64,000 nucleotides of DNA. Source: Candidatus Babeliales bacterium (GTDB lineage Bacteria > Babelota > Babeliae > Babelales > JACPOV01). A program made the position numbers and the translations under genes. The stretch spans positions 310,001 to 374,000 of the forward strand of contig DATALT010000002.1 in NCBI GenBank assembly GCA_036260945.1, read 5' to 3'. Below are positions 51,641 to 59,976 of the stretch, in pieces (the first letter of the stretch is position 1; every line of letters starts with the position of its first letter). The notes below the pieces were generated by a model that saw only the letters and a list, made by a program, of their open reading frames with translations, searched no databases and had not been told where the DNA came from.

Positions 51641-52810
51641 ATGAATCGATTGCGATTGTTAAATACATATCTATTCTTATCAGTTTTTCTAATACTTTTG
51701 AGTGTATTATATTTATTTCCAATTTTGAAGCCGTTTCCTGAGCCTTCGGGACCATTTCAGGTAGGGACGCAAGCATTCAAGATTGTTGATCAACAGAGAG
51801 ATGAGCCGTATGCTCCTGGATGTGATGGAAAACGATCAGTAATGGTTCGGTTTTGGTATCCAGCAGCGGTTCAAACGGATGAAAGATTGCAGTATGTGGC
51901 AGGTAAAATGCCGATTTTACAGCAGTTGTACGCGGCACTCTATAGTATTCCTTTATGGATATCTGCCTTACTGTGGCGTAACATTATCACACACTCCTAT
52001 GTTAATGCTCCTCTTTCAAGATCTAAAGAGCATTTCCCAATTATTCTTTTTTCTCATGGCTTATTTGGTTTGCCGAGCGATATGTATGTTTCACTTATCG
52101 AAAATATTGCGAGTAATGGATACTTTATTGTCGGGATCGATCATCCGTATTTTAATATTATTACCCAATATCCGGATGGTAGCGTTGTCAGTTCAAATGA
52201 ATTAAGTGCCAAGTTTCAAAAAATGAGGCCGCATGAGCAAAGGGCGTTTCAAGCTAATGCCATAAACGAATACATTCGGGATATGAAATTGGTGATAAGT
52301 GAATTAGAAAAGTTAAATCAAGACAAGGAGAGCACCGTTTATCAACGACTGGATCTAACGAGAATCGGAGTTGTTGGGCACTCGGCGGGCGGTACAGCTG
52401 CGATCGAGTTTTGCCGAAACAGTCAGATGTGCAAAGTAGCGATCGATCTTGATGGATGGTATGATCACGTTATTCGAGCTGAGCCGTTAAGAAAACCATT
52501 GCTTCTCTTGTTTGCATCAGAAAGTCTTGATGTTGGTGAGCCGACACCTGAATATCTACAGCGAAAGGAAATTACTCGAGACGAATATTTTGAGCAGAAA
52601 AAAAGAACTGAAGAGCACATAAAGAGTTTATGCTCAGCTTCTGAATGCTTTTTAGTACTGCTCGACCATACAAGTCACGAAGATTTTAGTGACGCCGTTT
52701 TGGCAAAATGGCCAATGCGTCGGTGGTACGCACAAAACTCATATAAAGTTCTGGAATCAATAAATAGTCGAATTGTGGACTTTCTTCAAAAGTATTTGAT
52801 CGCAAAATAG
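51641..52810 (+). CDS. PAF-acetylhydrolase-like lipase, membrane-anchored or secreted
   Basis: 389 residues from the ATG at 51641 (GGGAG upstream). N-terminal hydrophobic segment (YLFLSVFLILLSVLYLFPIL) acts as signal or anchor. The order of motifs matches plasma-type platelet-activating factor acetylhydrolase: FPIILFSHGLFG, nucleophile in GVVGHSAGGTAA (Ser about 247), acid in AIDLDGW (about 270) and His in LDHTSHEDFSD (about 345). The family removes short acyl chains from phospholipids. A 240-base AT-rich gap upstream has no gene. Confidence 0.82.
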   Translation: MNRLRLLNTYLFLSVFLILLSVLYLFPILKPFPEPSGPFQVGTQAFKIVDQQRDEPYAPGCDGKRSVMVRFWYPAAVQTDERLQYVAGKMPILQQLYAALYSIPLWISALLWRNIITHSYVNAPLSRSKEHFPIILFSHGLFGLPSDMYVSLIENIASNGYFIVGIDHPYFNIITQYPDGSVVSSNELSAKFQKMRPHEQRAFQANAINEYIRDMKLVISELEKLNQDKESTVYQRLDLTRIGVVGHSAGGTAAIEFCRNSQMCKVAIDLDGWYDHVIRAEPLRKPLLLLFASESLDVGEPTPEYLQRKEITRDEYFEQKKRTEEHIKSLCSASECFLVLLDHTSHEDFSDAVLAKWPMRRWYAQNSYKVLESINSRIVDFLQKYLIAK

Positions 52811-52925
52811 TTTGATTGATTACAAAAATTTTAACTGTTAGTAGCACTGGGTCTGTGTCGAAAATAATTATTAATATGATTTTTGCATAGGTTGTGAAGA
52901 TAAATATTTTTGTGGCAAAAAGTGC

Positions 52926-52954
52926 TTGCCTACCCAAAGAAATTTGGTTAAATT
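52926..52954 (+). promoter_or_regulatory. Candidate promoter with central inverted repeat
   Basis: TTGCCT (52926-52931), 17-base spacer, TAAATT (52949-52954). The spacer contains CCAAA-GAAA-TTTGG (52934-52947), a possible operator. It precedes the FAD oxidoreductase gene. Confidence 0.42.
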
Positions 52955-52988
52955 TGCGGATGTCAAAAAATCGTAAAAGGAGAAATTT

Positions 52989-54704
52989 ATGACGTATGCC
53001 CTCTGCAGTATAATTAAATTCCAACTATTTATCCTGATAATAACCTCTTTCAGCCATCTTTCATTTTCGAGTCAGAAGGTCTTCGTGGTTCTCGGCGGAG
53101 GAATCGTCGGCGCTGTTGAAGCTTACAATGCTTTACGCGATGCTGACTTAAAAAAAGATGATCTGAGAATTATAATTTGTGAGCAAAATTCTAAAGTAGC
53201 GGATACCACTTCTTATTCGTTATTTCCTAGTCTTACACCTGATGAAATTCTGTCGGTCGTTCCTCGAGGCAATGAATTAGTTTCTAGATTAAGAACGTTG
53301 TTTAGTGAACCGAGTGGGATCAGGGTCGATGACGTTCCGGGAATTAGTGATTCCGAAACTTCTAAGTTTTTTATTTCAGAAGTTGAACGTTATAGCGCCG
53401 ATCAGGAAGGGCATGAACAACGCACGAAAGCGTTGCTTGAACTTGGCAAAGAAAGTATGGATTTGTGGCAAAAGTTTTACGACTCTGCAGATCCTGAATT
53501 AAAAAAAATTCTTATTGAGTCAAACTTTAATCCATGCAGAGAAATTTCTGAAGAGAAATTGGCTCTTCGCAAAGGGTATCGTATCGACTTAATTTACAGC
53601 ATACCAAATGCTAAACAGCGCGCATTAAACATGCAAAGAGATTATCAAGCGTTGGGATATAAAAGATGTGCTTTGTTGAGTCCAGACGAAGTAGTCAGAT
53701 TGGACCCTTATCTTGCAAATTTTTGCAAACAACATTCTCAATTAAATTCGACTGGCGAACGGGAATGGTCAAGTGATACAGCAGCCTTGTTCAGGCCGGG
53801 TGGGTGTATCGATACTCGTATTTTTCTGCCAAAATTTTATGAGTATATGCGCAAAAAGATGGGAGTTTTCGTAAACCAGCGAGGCGAAAAAAAAGAACGA
53901 TTCGAATTAAAATTTGGCGCTAAGGTTACTAGTCTTCAATTTGATAAAAACAGTTGTGGGGAGATGATCATAACTGGAATAAGTATAAATGGAGAGAGAT
54001 TTGAGTTAGATTCGGATCGTGCTTGTGAATTCGTATTTTGTCCGGGTGAATCAGTTGGCACGTTAAAGCAACTAGGGTTAAGTGAACCTGCCTATGCACG
54101 TTTTGCAGGAGCGTCTCTGACATTATTTGTAGATCTACCAAAAGAAAAAATTGATCAATACCGTGATTTTAATCATTGCATGGAAGTTCATCAAGAGGGC
54201 GTTGTACTTGCTTGGCAAGCGCGTTTTATTGAAAATAGGATTTGCATAGGCGTTGCGGGAACGAAGGCGTTTTATGGAGACAAAAAGCCCACAAAAGAAG
54301 AGGCATTTGCGCGCAATCGAAACCTCTTGCAGCTAAATATGATTAATGATGTTTTGCCTGATTTTATATCAATAGCAATGAATAGAGATACTTTTGGCAA
54401 GAAATTAACAGAGGAAGATCTTTTCTTTCTAGAGTCTAGAGGCATAGCTCATCGTTGGGTGGGCACGAGAGCGGTTGCATACGATGGTTTTCCTTCTGTG
54501 GGTCATGTGTATCATGAAAATTGCAAAGTTATCAATGCCAGGTGCACAACTCATTTAGGATCTGGCGGTGTCTCTTTTTGTCATGGTGCGGCTGCTGCCA
54601 GTCGAAGTATTTTCGATGATTCAGTACTTCCTCCTGACCTGATAAAGCGTATTACTCGATTTGGAGATTCAAGCCGTTCAGCGTGTACTACTGGTCTACA
54701 CTAG
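52989..54704 (+). CDS. Secreted FAD-dependent oxidoreductase (DAO-like)
   Basis: 571 residues with AAGGAGA before the ATG and a signal peptide of about 30 residues. The Rossmann FAD motif VVLGGGIVGAVEAYNAL (about 34-50) with IIICEQNS beyond it, and a C-terminal HRWVGTRAVAYDGFPSVG and HLGSGGVSFCHGAA, fit the D-amino-acid oxidase/glycine oxidase superfamily. FAD enzymes are rarely Sec-exported, so the signal peptide is noteworthy; a Tat motif is not seen. Substrate unknown. Confidence 0.8.
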   Translation: MTYALCSIIKFQLFILIITSFSHLSFSSQKVFVVLGGGIVGAVEAYNALRDADLKKDDLRIIICEQNSKVADTTSYSLFPSLTPDEILSVVPRGNELVSRLRTLFSEPSGIRVDDVPGISDSETSKFFISEVERYSADQEGHEQRTKALLELGKESMDLWQKFYDSADPELKKILIESNFNPCREISEEKLALRKGYRIDLIYSIPNAKQRALNMQRDYQALGYKRCALLSPDEVVRLDPYLANFCKQHSQLNSTGEREWSSDTAALFRPGGCIDTRIFLPKFYEYMRKKMGVFVNQRGEKKERFELKFGAKVTSLQFDKNSCGEMIITGISINGERFELDSDRACEFVFCPGESVGTLKQLGLSEPAYARFAGASLTLFVDLPKEKIDQYRDFNHCMEVHQEGVVLAWQARFIENRICIGVAGTKAFYGDKKPTKEEAFARNRNLLQLNMINDVLPDFISIAMNRDTFGKKLTEEDLFFLESRGIAHRWVGTRAVAYDGFPSVGHVYHENCKVINARCTTHLGSGGVSFCHGAAAASRSIFDDSVLPPDLIKRITRFGDSSRSACTTGLH

Positions 54705-54818
54705 ATAGGCGAATGATTAGAGATCAAATTAGCCGTTTCCCTCGCTTTGTAATAGGTTAACCAAATAAAGGCTTTTGATTTTCAATTTTTTAAAAAACTT
54801 TATACTTGAGCTAGAATT

Positions 54819-54895
54819 GCGCCCGTAGCTCAGGTGGATAGAGCGATAGATTCCTAATCTGTAGGCCGCAGGTTCAAATCCTGTCGGGCGCACCA
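54819..54895 (+). tRNA. tRNA-Arg (CCT)
   Basis: 77 bases, acceptor GCGCCCG / CGGGCGC, encoded CCA. Anticodon loop TTCCTAA gives CCT. TATACT at 54801-54806 is a candidate -10. It shares acceptor and T-arm sequence with tRNA-Arg(TCG) 4.5 kb upstream. Gap 54896-54992 has no gene. Confidence 0.95.
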
Positions 54896-54992
54896 GTCTT
54901 TTGCTTATTGAGGTTTCCGCTTTTGGCACGGCTAGTTATTTAATTGATTAGATTAATAAACAATGTACGTAAGCTTTTAGGCTCAATTCACG

Positions 54993-56198
54993 ATGCATAA
55001 AAAATTTGTTGTTATAGGGACATCTGCAGCTGGAATGGGAGCTGTCGCTGCGCTGCGGCAATTAGATGCGCATGCAGAAATTGTTTGCATATCTGATGAG
55101 ATGCAGATGCCGTATAATAAATGCTTATTGCCAGATTACCTTGCCGGCGATAAAGCGCTAGAAGATATTTTCACGCGGCCGCAAGAATTTTTTCAGCAAC
55201 AAAAAATAGATCTTTTATTAGGGAAAAAAGTTGAAAGAATTTCGCCCTTAGCCAATAAGATTATTATGGCAGATGGTGACGAAATCCCTTACGATAAATT
55301 ACTCATTGCGACAGGCGCACAAGCCCGAATATATGCTTCAGAAAAAAAGTGCGATGGGATTTTTTATTTTTACTCCTTGCAAGATGTTTTACGACTCAAA
55401 GAGTATTGCGCAAAATATGCAATTTCTTCAGTGTTGGTTGTCGGCGCCGGATTGACAGGAATGGAATGCGCAGATGCGTTAGTGCAGAATGGTATTTCTG
55501 TTGCCGTTCTGGAATCAGCATCGCGCGTTATTAATAACTTGCTCGATCAGCAGGGTGCTGCGGCAGTACGCTTTAATGCTGAAAAAGCTGGAGTAAGATT
55601 TTTTTTTGAAGAACAACTTAAAGAGATTGTGCAAGATAATGGCCGCGTTACGGGTGTTAAAACAAATAGCGAACGCATTATCGGTGCACAAATCATTGTT
55701 TTTGCCATCGGGTCGGTGCAAAATATTAAACTAGCGCAAGACGAGGCAATTGATACATCTCGTCATGGAATTCAGGTAAATGAATTTATGCAAACATCAA
55801 AACCGACTATTTACGCTGCAGGTGATTGCATTGAAACGTTTGATAGAATTACCAATAATCGTTTACCAAGTTTTAAATGGTCTGATGCGGTGGCCCAGGG
55901 CGTATGCGCTGCTCATGCAATGGCGGGTGAGGCAAAACCTTATTCAGGAATTTTGCAATTTTATAGTTCATATTTTTTTCAGAATAAATTTTTTATCGCG
56001 GGTGCGCAGTCGTTAGCTTTTGATCAAGAATTTAGAAAAGAATCTGAAGGCTCATATGTTTGCTGCAGGATGCGCAATCGAAAACTGTGTAGCGTTATTA
56101 TTATTGGTTATGAAAAAATAGTTCCAATTATTAGGGCGTATTATGCGCGCCAAGATTTAGTAACAGAACCAATGTTGGAAGATATTTTTAATTTTTGA
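54993..56198 (+). CDS. NAD(P)/FAD-dependent pyridine nucleotide-disulfide oxidoreductase
   Basis: 401 residues. FAD site FVVIGTSAAGMGAVAALRQL at the N-terminus, PYNKCLLPDYLAGD near 45 (a Cys in the place where CoA-disulfide reductases have theirs), LLIATGAQAR, NAD site VLVVGAGLTGMECADAL near 150, and the second FAD motif IYAAGDCIET near 270. It resembles NADH:rubredoxin/nitrite reductase or CoA-disulfide reductase type enzymes. Ribosome site is weak. Convergent, 11-base overlap with the NlpC/P60 gene. Confidence 0.87.
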   Translation: MHKKFVVIGTSAAGMGAVAALRQLDAHAEIVCISDEMQMPYNKCLLPDYLAGDKALEDIFTRPQEFFQQQKIDLLLGKKVERISPLANKIIMADGDEIPYDKLLIATGAQARIYASEKKCDGIFYFYSLQDVLRLKEYCAKYAISSVLVVGAGLTGMECADALVQNGISVAVLESASRVINNLLDQQGAAAVRFNAEKAGVRFFFEEQLKEIVQDNGRVTGVKTNSERIIGAQIIVFAIGSVQNIKLAQDEAIDTSRHGIQVNEFMQTSKPTIYAAGDCIETFDRITNNRLPSFKWSDAVAQGVCAAHAMAGEAKPYSGILQFYSSYFFQNKFFIAGAQSLAFDQEFRKESEGSYVCCRMRNRKLCSVIIIGYEKIVPIIRAYYARQDLVTEPMLEDIFNF

Positions 56199-57381
56199 GT
56201 GTGCTTGATAATTGCAATATTTTTAGCGTTGATATTGAATGCGCTACGCTCCCATTTTTTTGCAAGCGATAAATCATTTTTTTTTCTCGCGCACGTGCTA
56301 AAAGTTGGCTAACCGTCTCGATATCTTTAAATACAAGGTTTATTGGTAATTCATGAATTTTTCCATATCCTTGCCCATACGCTCGTGCTTCAATAATTGA
56401 GTTACGGGAAACATCGCTAATAACTATTACGTGCCCGGGAAACCAAATAAGATCGCCATCTTGAATGTCGCTAGCATGCGATATTTCTTTTAAATGATTT
56501 GCGATGGTGGCGGTGTTTTTATAGTAGTAGGGTATGCCAGCAAGTTGCGCTGCGCGCGCTATTAATCCTGCGCAATCGAATCCGGCGCACATCTTCTTTT
56601 GTGTGCGCGGCATGAAAAGAGTTCCGCCTTTTGCCGCTGGCATAGAAACAAAGTGTGGTTCGTTTTCGTGCACAGTAAAACTGCATCCGCCCCATACATA
56701 AGGAATATAACCAGTGGTCGGATGCGCCCAGGAATGGAGTAGTTTTAGAAAAATATCTCTTCGTTCATCCCAAGAGCGATTATTACTTGTTTCGATACAC
56801 TTATTAATAGGGAGAGAAATAGTTACTGGTGCATACACGTGCCTATTAAACGCAAAAACTTCGATTTCGTTAGGTTGTGTATTCTTTTCCGTACGAACAA
56901 ATCGTGTTCCCACGGAGTAAGTTGTTTGTGTACGAGGATCGTAGTGCGGTTGCAAAAGAGCAACGATTTTTTGATTGCTGGCGTTTGATTTTCTTGGATT
57001 AAAACTGAGTGGCTCTGGGATTGATTTAATAGGTATCCCACGGGCAACCAAATCTTCTAATGCAACTAGATTTTTTTTGAGGGTCCAATAACTTGTTTGC
57101 GGTATACCACCTCGCGTAAGTTCATAAAACGCAGAGCTAATTTTTATGCGAACTTCAGCACCTTTTTCTTCTTCTATTGTAACAATTTCATTATAAAGTA
57201 GTTGATGAAGGCGAATGCAGCATTCGACTGGTTTTGCGCAAAGCCCCAATGCTTGATAGGCTTTTTCGCCTGACTGGTTCCCGACCAAATCGGCTACCGG
57301 TACGATGATTACTGCTTGTTTTCCTTGGCATTCAAGAAACAAAGCAGCAAGAAAAATGAATAATGAAATAGTTCTATGCAT
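56188..57381 (-). CDS. Secreted NlpC/P60 family peptidase
   Basis: 397 residues with GAGGGGA before the ATG and signal peptide MHRTISLFIFLAALFLECQG. The N-terminal 190 residues hold SH3-like segments (VGTRFVRT, FNRHVYAPVTISLP). The C-terminal catalytic domain has GYIPYVWGGC, nucleophile in AGFDCAGLIARAA (Cys about 270), and His in GDLIWFPGHVIVI (about 316). Such enzymes cut D-Glu to diaminopimelate bonds in peptidoglycan. Part of a cluster of three secreted hydrolases. Confidence 0.85.
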   Translation of the reverse strand: MHRTISLFIFLAALFLECQGKQAVIIVPVADLVGNQSGEKAYQALGLCAKPVECCIRLHQLLYNEIVTIEEEKGAEVRIKISSAFYELTRGGIPQTSYWTLKKNLVALEDLVARGIPIKSIPEPLSFNPRKSNASNQKIVALLQPHYDPRTQTTYSVGTRFVRTEKNTQPNEIEVFAFNRHVYAPVTISLPINKCIETSNNRSWDERRDIFLKLLHSWAHPTTGYIPYVWGGCSFTVHENEPHFVSMPAAKGGTLFMPRTQKKMCAGFDCAGLIARAAQLAGIPYYYKNTATIANHLKEISHASDIQDGDLIWFPGHVIVISDVSRNSIIEARAYGQGYGKIHELPINLVFKDIETVSQLLARAREKKMIYRLQKNGSVAHSISTLKILQLSSTLKN

Positions 57382-57527
57382 ACATTCCCCTCATCTTAAG
57401 TATTTCAATTTGATTATAAGAATGCAATAATATAAAGCTTTATGAAATTTTGAAAGTTGCCATCTAGTGATGAGAAATTTAAAAAGAATGGAGACTTAGG
57501 GTTTTTATTAATCGCGTTCTTGTTCGG

Positions 57528-57557
57528 TTGAAAAATAAATGCAAATATATATATAAT
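57528..57557 (+). promoter_or_regulatory. Promoter for the C39-like peptidase gene
   Basis: TTGAAA (57528-57533), 18-base spacer, perfect TATAAT (57552-57557). It rules out the ATG at 57556 as the translation start, because that codon overlaps the -10 box. Confidence 0.6.
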
Positions 57558-57576
57558 GCTAATAAGAGAATTTATA

Positions 57577-58644
57577 ATGCAAAAGGAAATGATGAAACGT
57601 TTAATTTTTTTTCTAGGGATTTCGTGGTGTTACTTTTCTTTTGCACAAGCTATGCAGGAAGAATGGGCGCGATGCTATAAAAAACGGTTTTCGCATGCTA
57701 AAAAACTTGATCATAAAGATCTCTCTTCTTTAACTTTTGGAAAAAAATCGGTTCCGTTGTTTACTCAGCTTATTTTTTCTTGGAACGCTCATCGTCCTAC
57801 CCGGGGGTATTACCGATTTTCAGCGCAGGTTCGCGATGCGGGAACTCAGCAATGGCACGATTGGCATACCATGATAGAATGGGGGCAGCACGCGCAGCGT
57901 TCTTTTTTTAATGAATCAAAAACCGGCACAAAGTATCAACATGTCCGACTAGAGATTCCTCCCGCAACGCCATCGGATGCATTTCGTATTAAAATAGATT
58001 CTCATGATGGTGCAGATTTGTCTCAATTGGCTTCGTTGAGTGTAACAACCGCAAATTTTCCTGATTTTCAAGCGGAAGATGCGCAGCGGTTGTCCTTATC
58101 ACTTTCATCGGTATATGTGGAAGGCGTTGGAAAACAATCACAAATGGTTCTTGAACATCCGCGTAAAGAAGCGTTGTGCTCGCCAACATCATGCTCGATT
58201 GTTTCTAGCTTTTTTAGTGGAGCACCCATAGATCCTATTGCCTTTGCCGCGCGCTCATATGATGCCGGACTTGATGCCTATGGGAGTTGGCCATTCAATA
58301 CCGTAACTGCATATGAAATGTGCAAAGGGGATTTTTTCTTTTATGTGACACGCTTTAATTCTTTTGTACAAATTCATCAGTCGCTCAAAAAAAACTGGCC
58401 GGTGGTTGTGAGTGTTCGCGGTCCTCTCTTAACAGCGCCCCGTGAATATAAAAATGGACATCTTTTGGTTATTGTTGGATTCGATGCTCAGAATAAAATG
58501 GTAGTTTGCCACGATCCCGCGTTTGAAAAAACTGAAGATACCGCCGTTTCTTATCCACTCGATTCCTTTTTGAAGGCCTGGGAGCGCTCACGAAGACTTT
58601 CTTATATTGCAGAGCGTGCAACAATCCCCGTAAAAGAGCATTAA
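57577..58644 (+). CDS. Secreted C39-like cysteine peptidase
   Basis: 355 residues from ATG at 57577 (AAGAGA upstream); an ATG at 57592 with AAAAGGA is a good alternative. Signal peptide around KRLIFFLGISWCYFSFAQA. A beta-sandwich-like N-terminal half (residues about 50-185) precedes a peptidase C39_2 domain: LCSPTSCSIVSSFF (Cys about 199), GHLLVIVGFD (His about 294) and VCHDPAF (Asp about 311). Related domains cleave peptides or act on cell walls. The promoter at 57528-57557 fits this start. Confidence 0.78.
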   Translation: MQKEMMKRLIFFLGISWCYFSFAQAMQEEWARCYKKRFSHAKKLDHKDLSSLTFGKKSVPLFTQLIFSWNAHRPTRGYYRFSAQVRDAGTQQWHDWHTMIEWGQHAQRSFFNESKTGTKYQHVRLEIPPATPSDAFRIKIDSHDGADLSQLASLSVTTANFPDFQAEDAQRLSLSLSSVYVEGVGKQSQMVLEHPRKEALCSPTSCSIVSSFFSGAPIDPIAFAARSYDAGLDAYGSWPFNTVTAYEMCKGDFFFYVTRFNSFVQIHQSLKKNWPVVVSVRGPLLTAPREYKNGHLLVIVGFDAQNKMVVCHDPAFEKTEDTAVSYPLDSFLKAWERSRRLSYIAERATIPVKEH

Positions 58645-58677
58645 TTTTTAATTTCAATCTGAATTATTTACTTTACT

Positions 58678-58741
58678 CCCCCTCTATTATTAGGATGGTA
58701 TCAGGCAAACGATTCTGCATCTAAGGATTATAAAGGGGGGG
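58678..58741 (+). promoter_or_regulatory. Poly-G ribosome site that can pair with upstream poly-C
   Basis: A run of seven G (58735-58741) directly before the amidase ATG serves as ribosome site, and CCCCC at 58678-58682 lies 52 bases upstream. Pairing would hide the site, a possible switch. Confidence 0.3.
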
Positions 58742-58744
58742 ATA

Positions 58745-59884
58745 ATGAAAAAGTATTATGGTTTGATCATGGGATTGTGTACATGTTTTATTGGCCAAGC
58801 GGCTCTACACAAATCTTCCGTCGTAACTAAAGCATTTTTCCATCAAGGTAAATTGAGTGACAAGGTGATGTTCTACTTTGATGTTGAACCGCTTTGTAAT
58901 GAATTGCCAATGCGTTCGGCGCAAAAAAATGAAACGGGAATGAAGGAACTCGTGCTCTTCTTTCCCCTTACATCATTAGCGCGTGAGGCCAAACAGAATT
59001 TAAACAGTTTAAAAGACAAGAATAATTCATCCTATAAAATTTCTTTAGAAGAAGTTGAAAAACCGATAAGGGGCCTAAGGATCTCGGTTGCTTATGATCC
59101 TGAATCAATAATTTTTGATTATTCATCATGCGATGTCATTAGTGCTACCAAAGGGTTTGTAATGAGTTTTCATAACAAAAAAGTACTGGAAAAAATAAAG
59201 CATGCGAGTAATTCAGTTTTGCGTTACGCTGAGGCAGAAAAACCGCAAAAAAAAAGAATTGTTGTTGATTTTGGTCACGGCGGGAGAGATACGGGAACTA
59301 TCGGATGCCATTCGTTAAGAGAAAAGGACGTGACGCTGCAAGTAGGAAGAAAGGTTGTTTCACTACTCAAGCAAAGGGGTTTTGAAGTTTGTGTTACTCG
59401 CGATCGGGATGTCTTCATTCCGCTTGATAGACGGACAACATTTGCCAATCAAAAAAACGCGGAACTTTTTGTTTCAATTCATGCCAATTCATCACGGAAA
59501 AAAAATATTCAGGGGGTTGAAACTTATTGGTCGTCACGATGCTCTGTGCATAAACAATCTTTTACTCAAAGATTAAATGATAATCGCGCGGTGCAAGAAT
59601 TTTATTATCCATTTGATTCTAGAGCAGAACTATTAGCCCGGTGTGTGCATAATGGTGTTCTTACTTCTGTTTCGCCCACCTATCAACTTGTGGATCGTGC
59701 GGTAAAAAAATCTATTTCACAGGTACTCATTGGCACCGATATGCCGGCCACTCTTATTGAGATTGGATTTCTTTCCCATCCACAAGAAGCGGACTGGTTG
59801 TCACAAGATACTAATCAAATAAAAATAGCTGCCGGAATATGCAACGGCATTGAGGCGTATTATAAAAGTGCTTTTGCAGCCTGA
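58745..59884 (+). CDS. Secreted N-acetylmuramoyl-L-alanine amidase (Amidase_3)
   Basis: 379 residues, signal peptide in the first 22. An AMIN-like beta domain (about 25-165) that binds peptidoglycan precedes the zinc amidase: VVDFGHGGRDTG (His about 179), REKDVTLQ (Glu about 193), LFVSIHANSS (His about 246) and the catalytic Glu in TLIEIGFLSHP (about 341). It cleaves the bond between MurNAc and L-alanine, used in cell separation. Fits with rodA as evidence of a peptidoglycan wall. Confidence 0.9.
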   Translation: MKKYYGLIMGLCTCFIGQAALHKSSVVTKAFFHQGKLSDKVMFYFDVEPLCNELPMRSAQKNETGMKELVLFFPLTSLAREAKQNLNSLKDKNNSSYKISLEEVEKPIRGLRISVAYDPESIIFDYSSCDVISATKGFVMSFHNKKVLEKIKHASNSVLRYAEAEKPQKKRIVVDFGHGGRDTGTIGCHSLREKDVTLQVGRKVVSLLKQRGFEVCVTRDRDVFIPLDRRTTFANQKNAELFVSIHANSSRKKNIQGVETYWSSRCSVHKQSFTQRLNDNRAVQEFYYPFDSRAELLARCVHNGVLTSVSPTYQLVDRAVKKSISQVLIGTDMPATLIEIGFLSHPQEADWLSQDTNQIKIAAGICNGIEAYYKSAFAA

Positions 59885-59976
59885 TAACAGCGCGCCTTGA
59901 TTAACTCTTTGTGATCGTGCTACACTGCAATACAATCAAAAAAAAATGTATCACTTTTTCATAAAATAGATTAAGC

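Noticed and set aside
54729-54929. 66-codon minus-strand frame with RPTGFEPAAYRLG
   Set aside because: It is the antisense of tRNA-Arg(CCT) and a well-known false gene pattern.
59885-59976. Possible oriC upstream of dnaA
   Set aside because: Only 92 bases and no TTATNCACA box on either strand.
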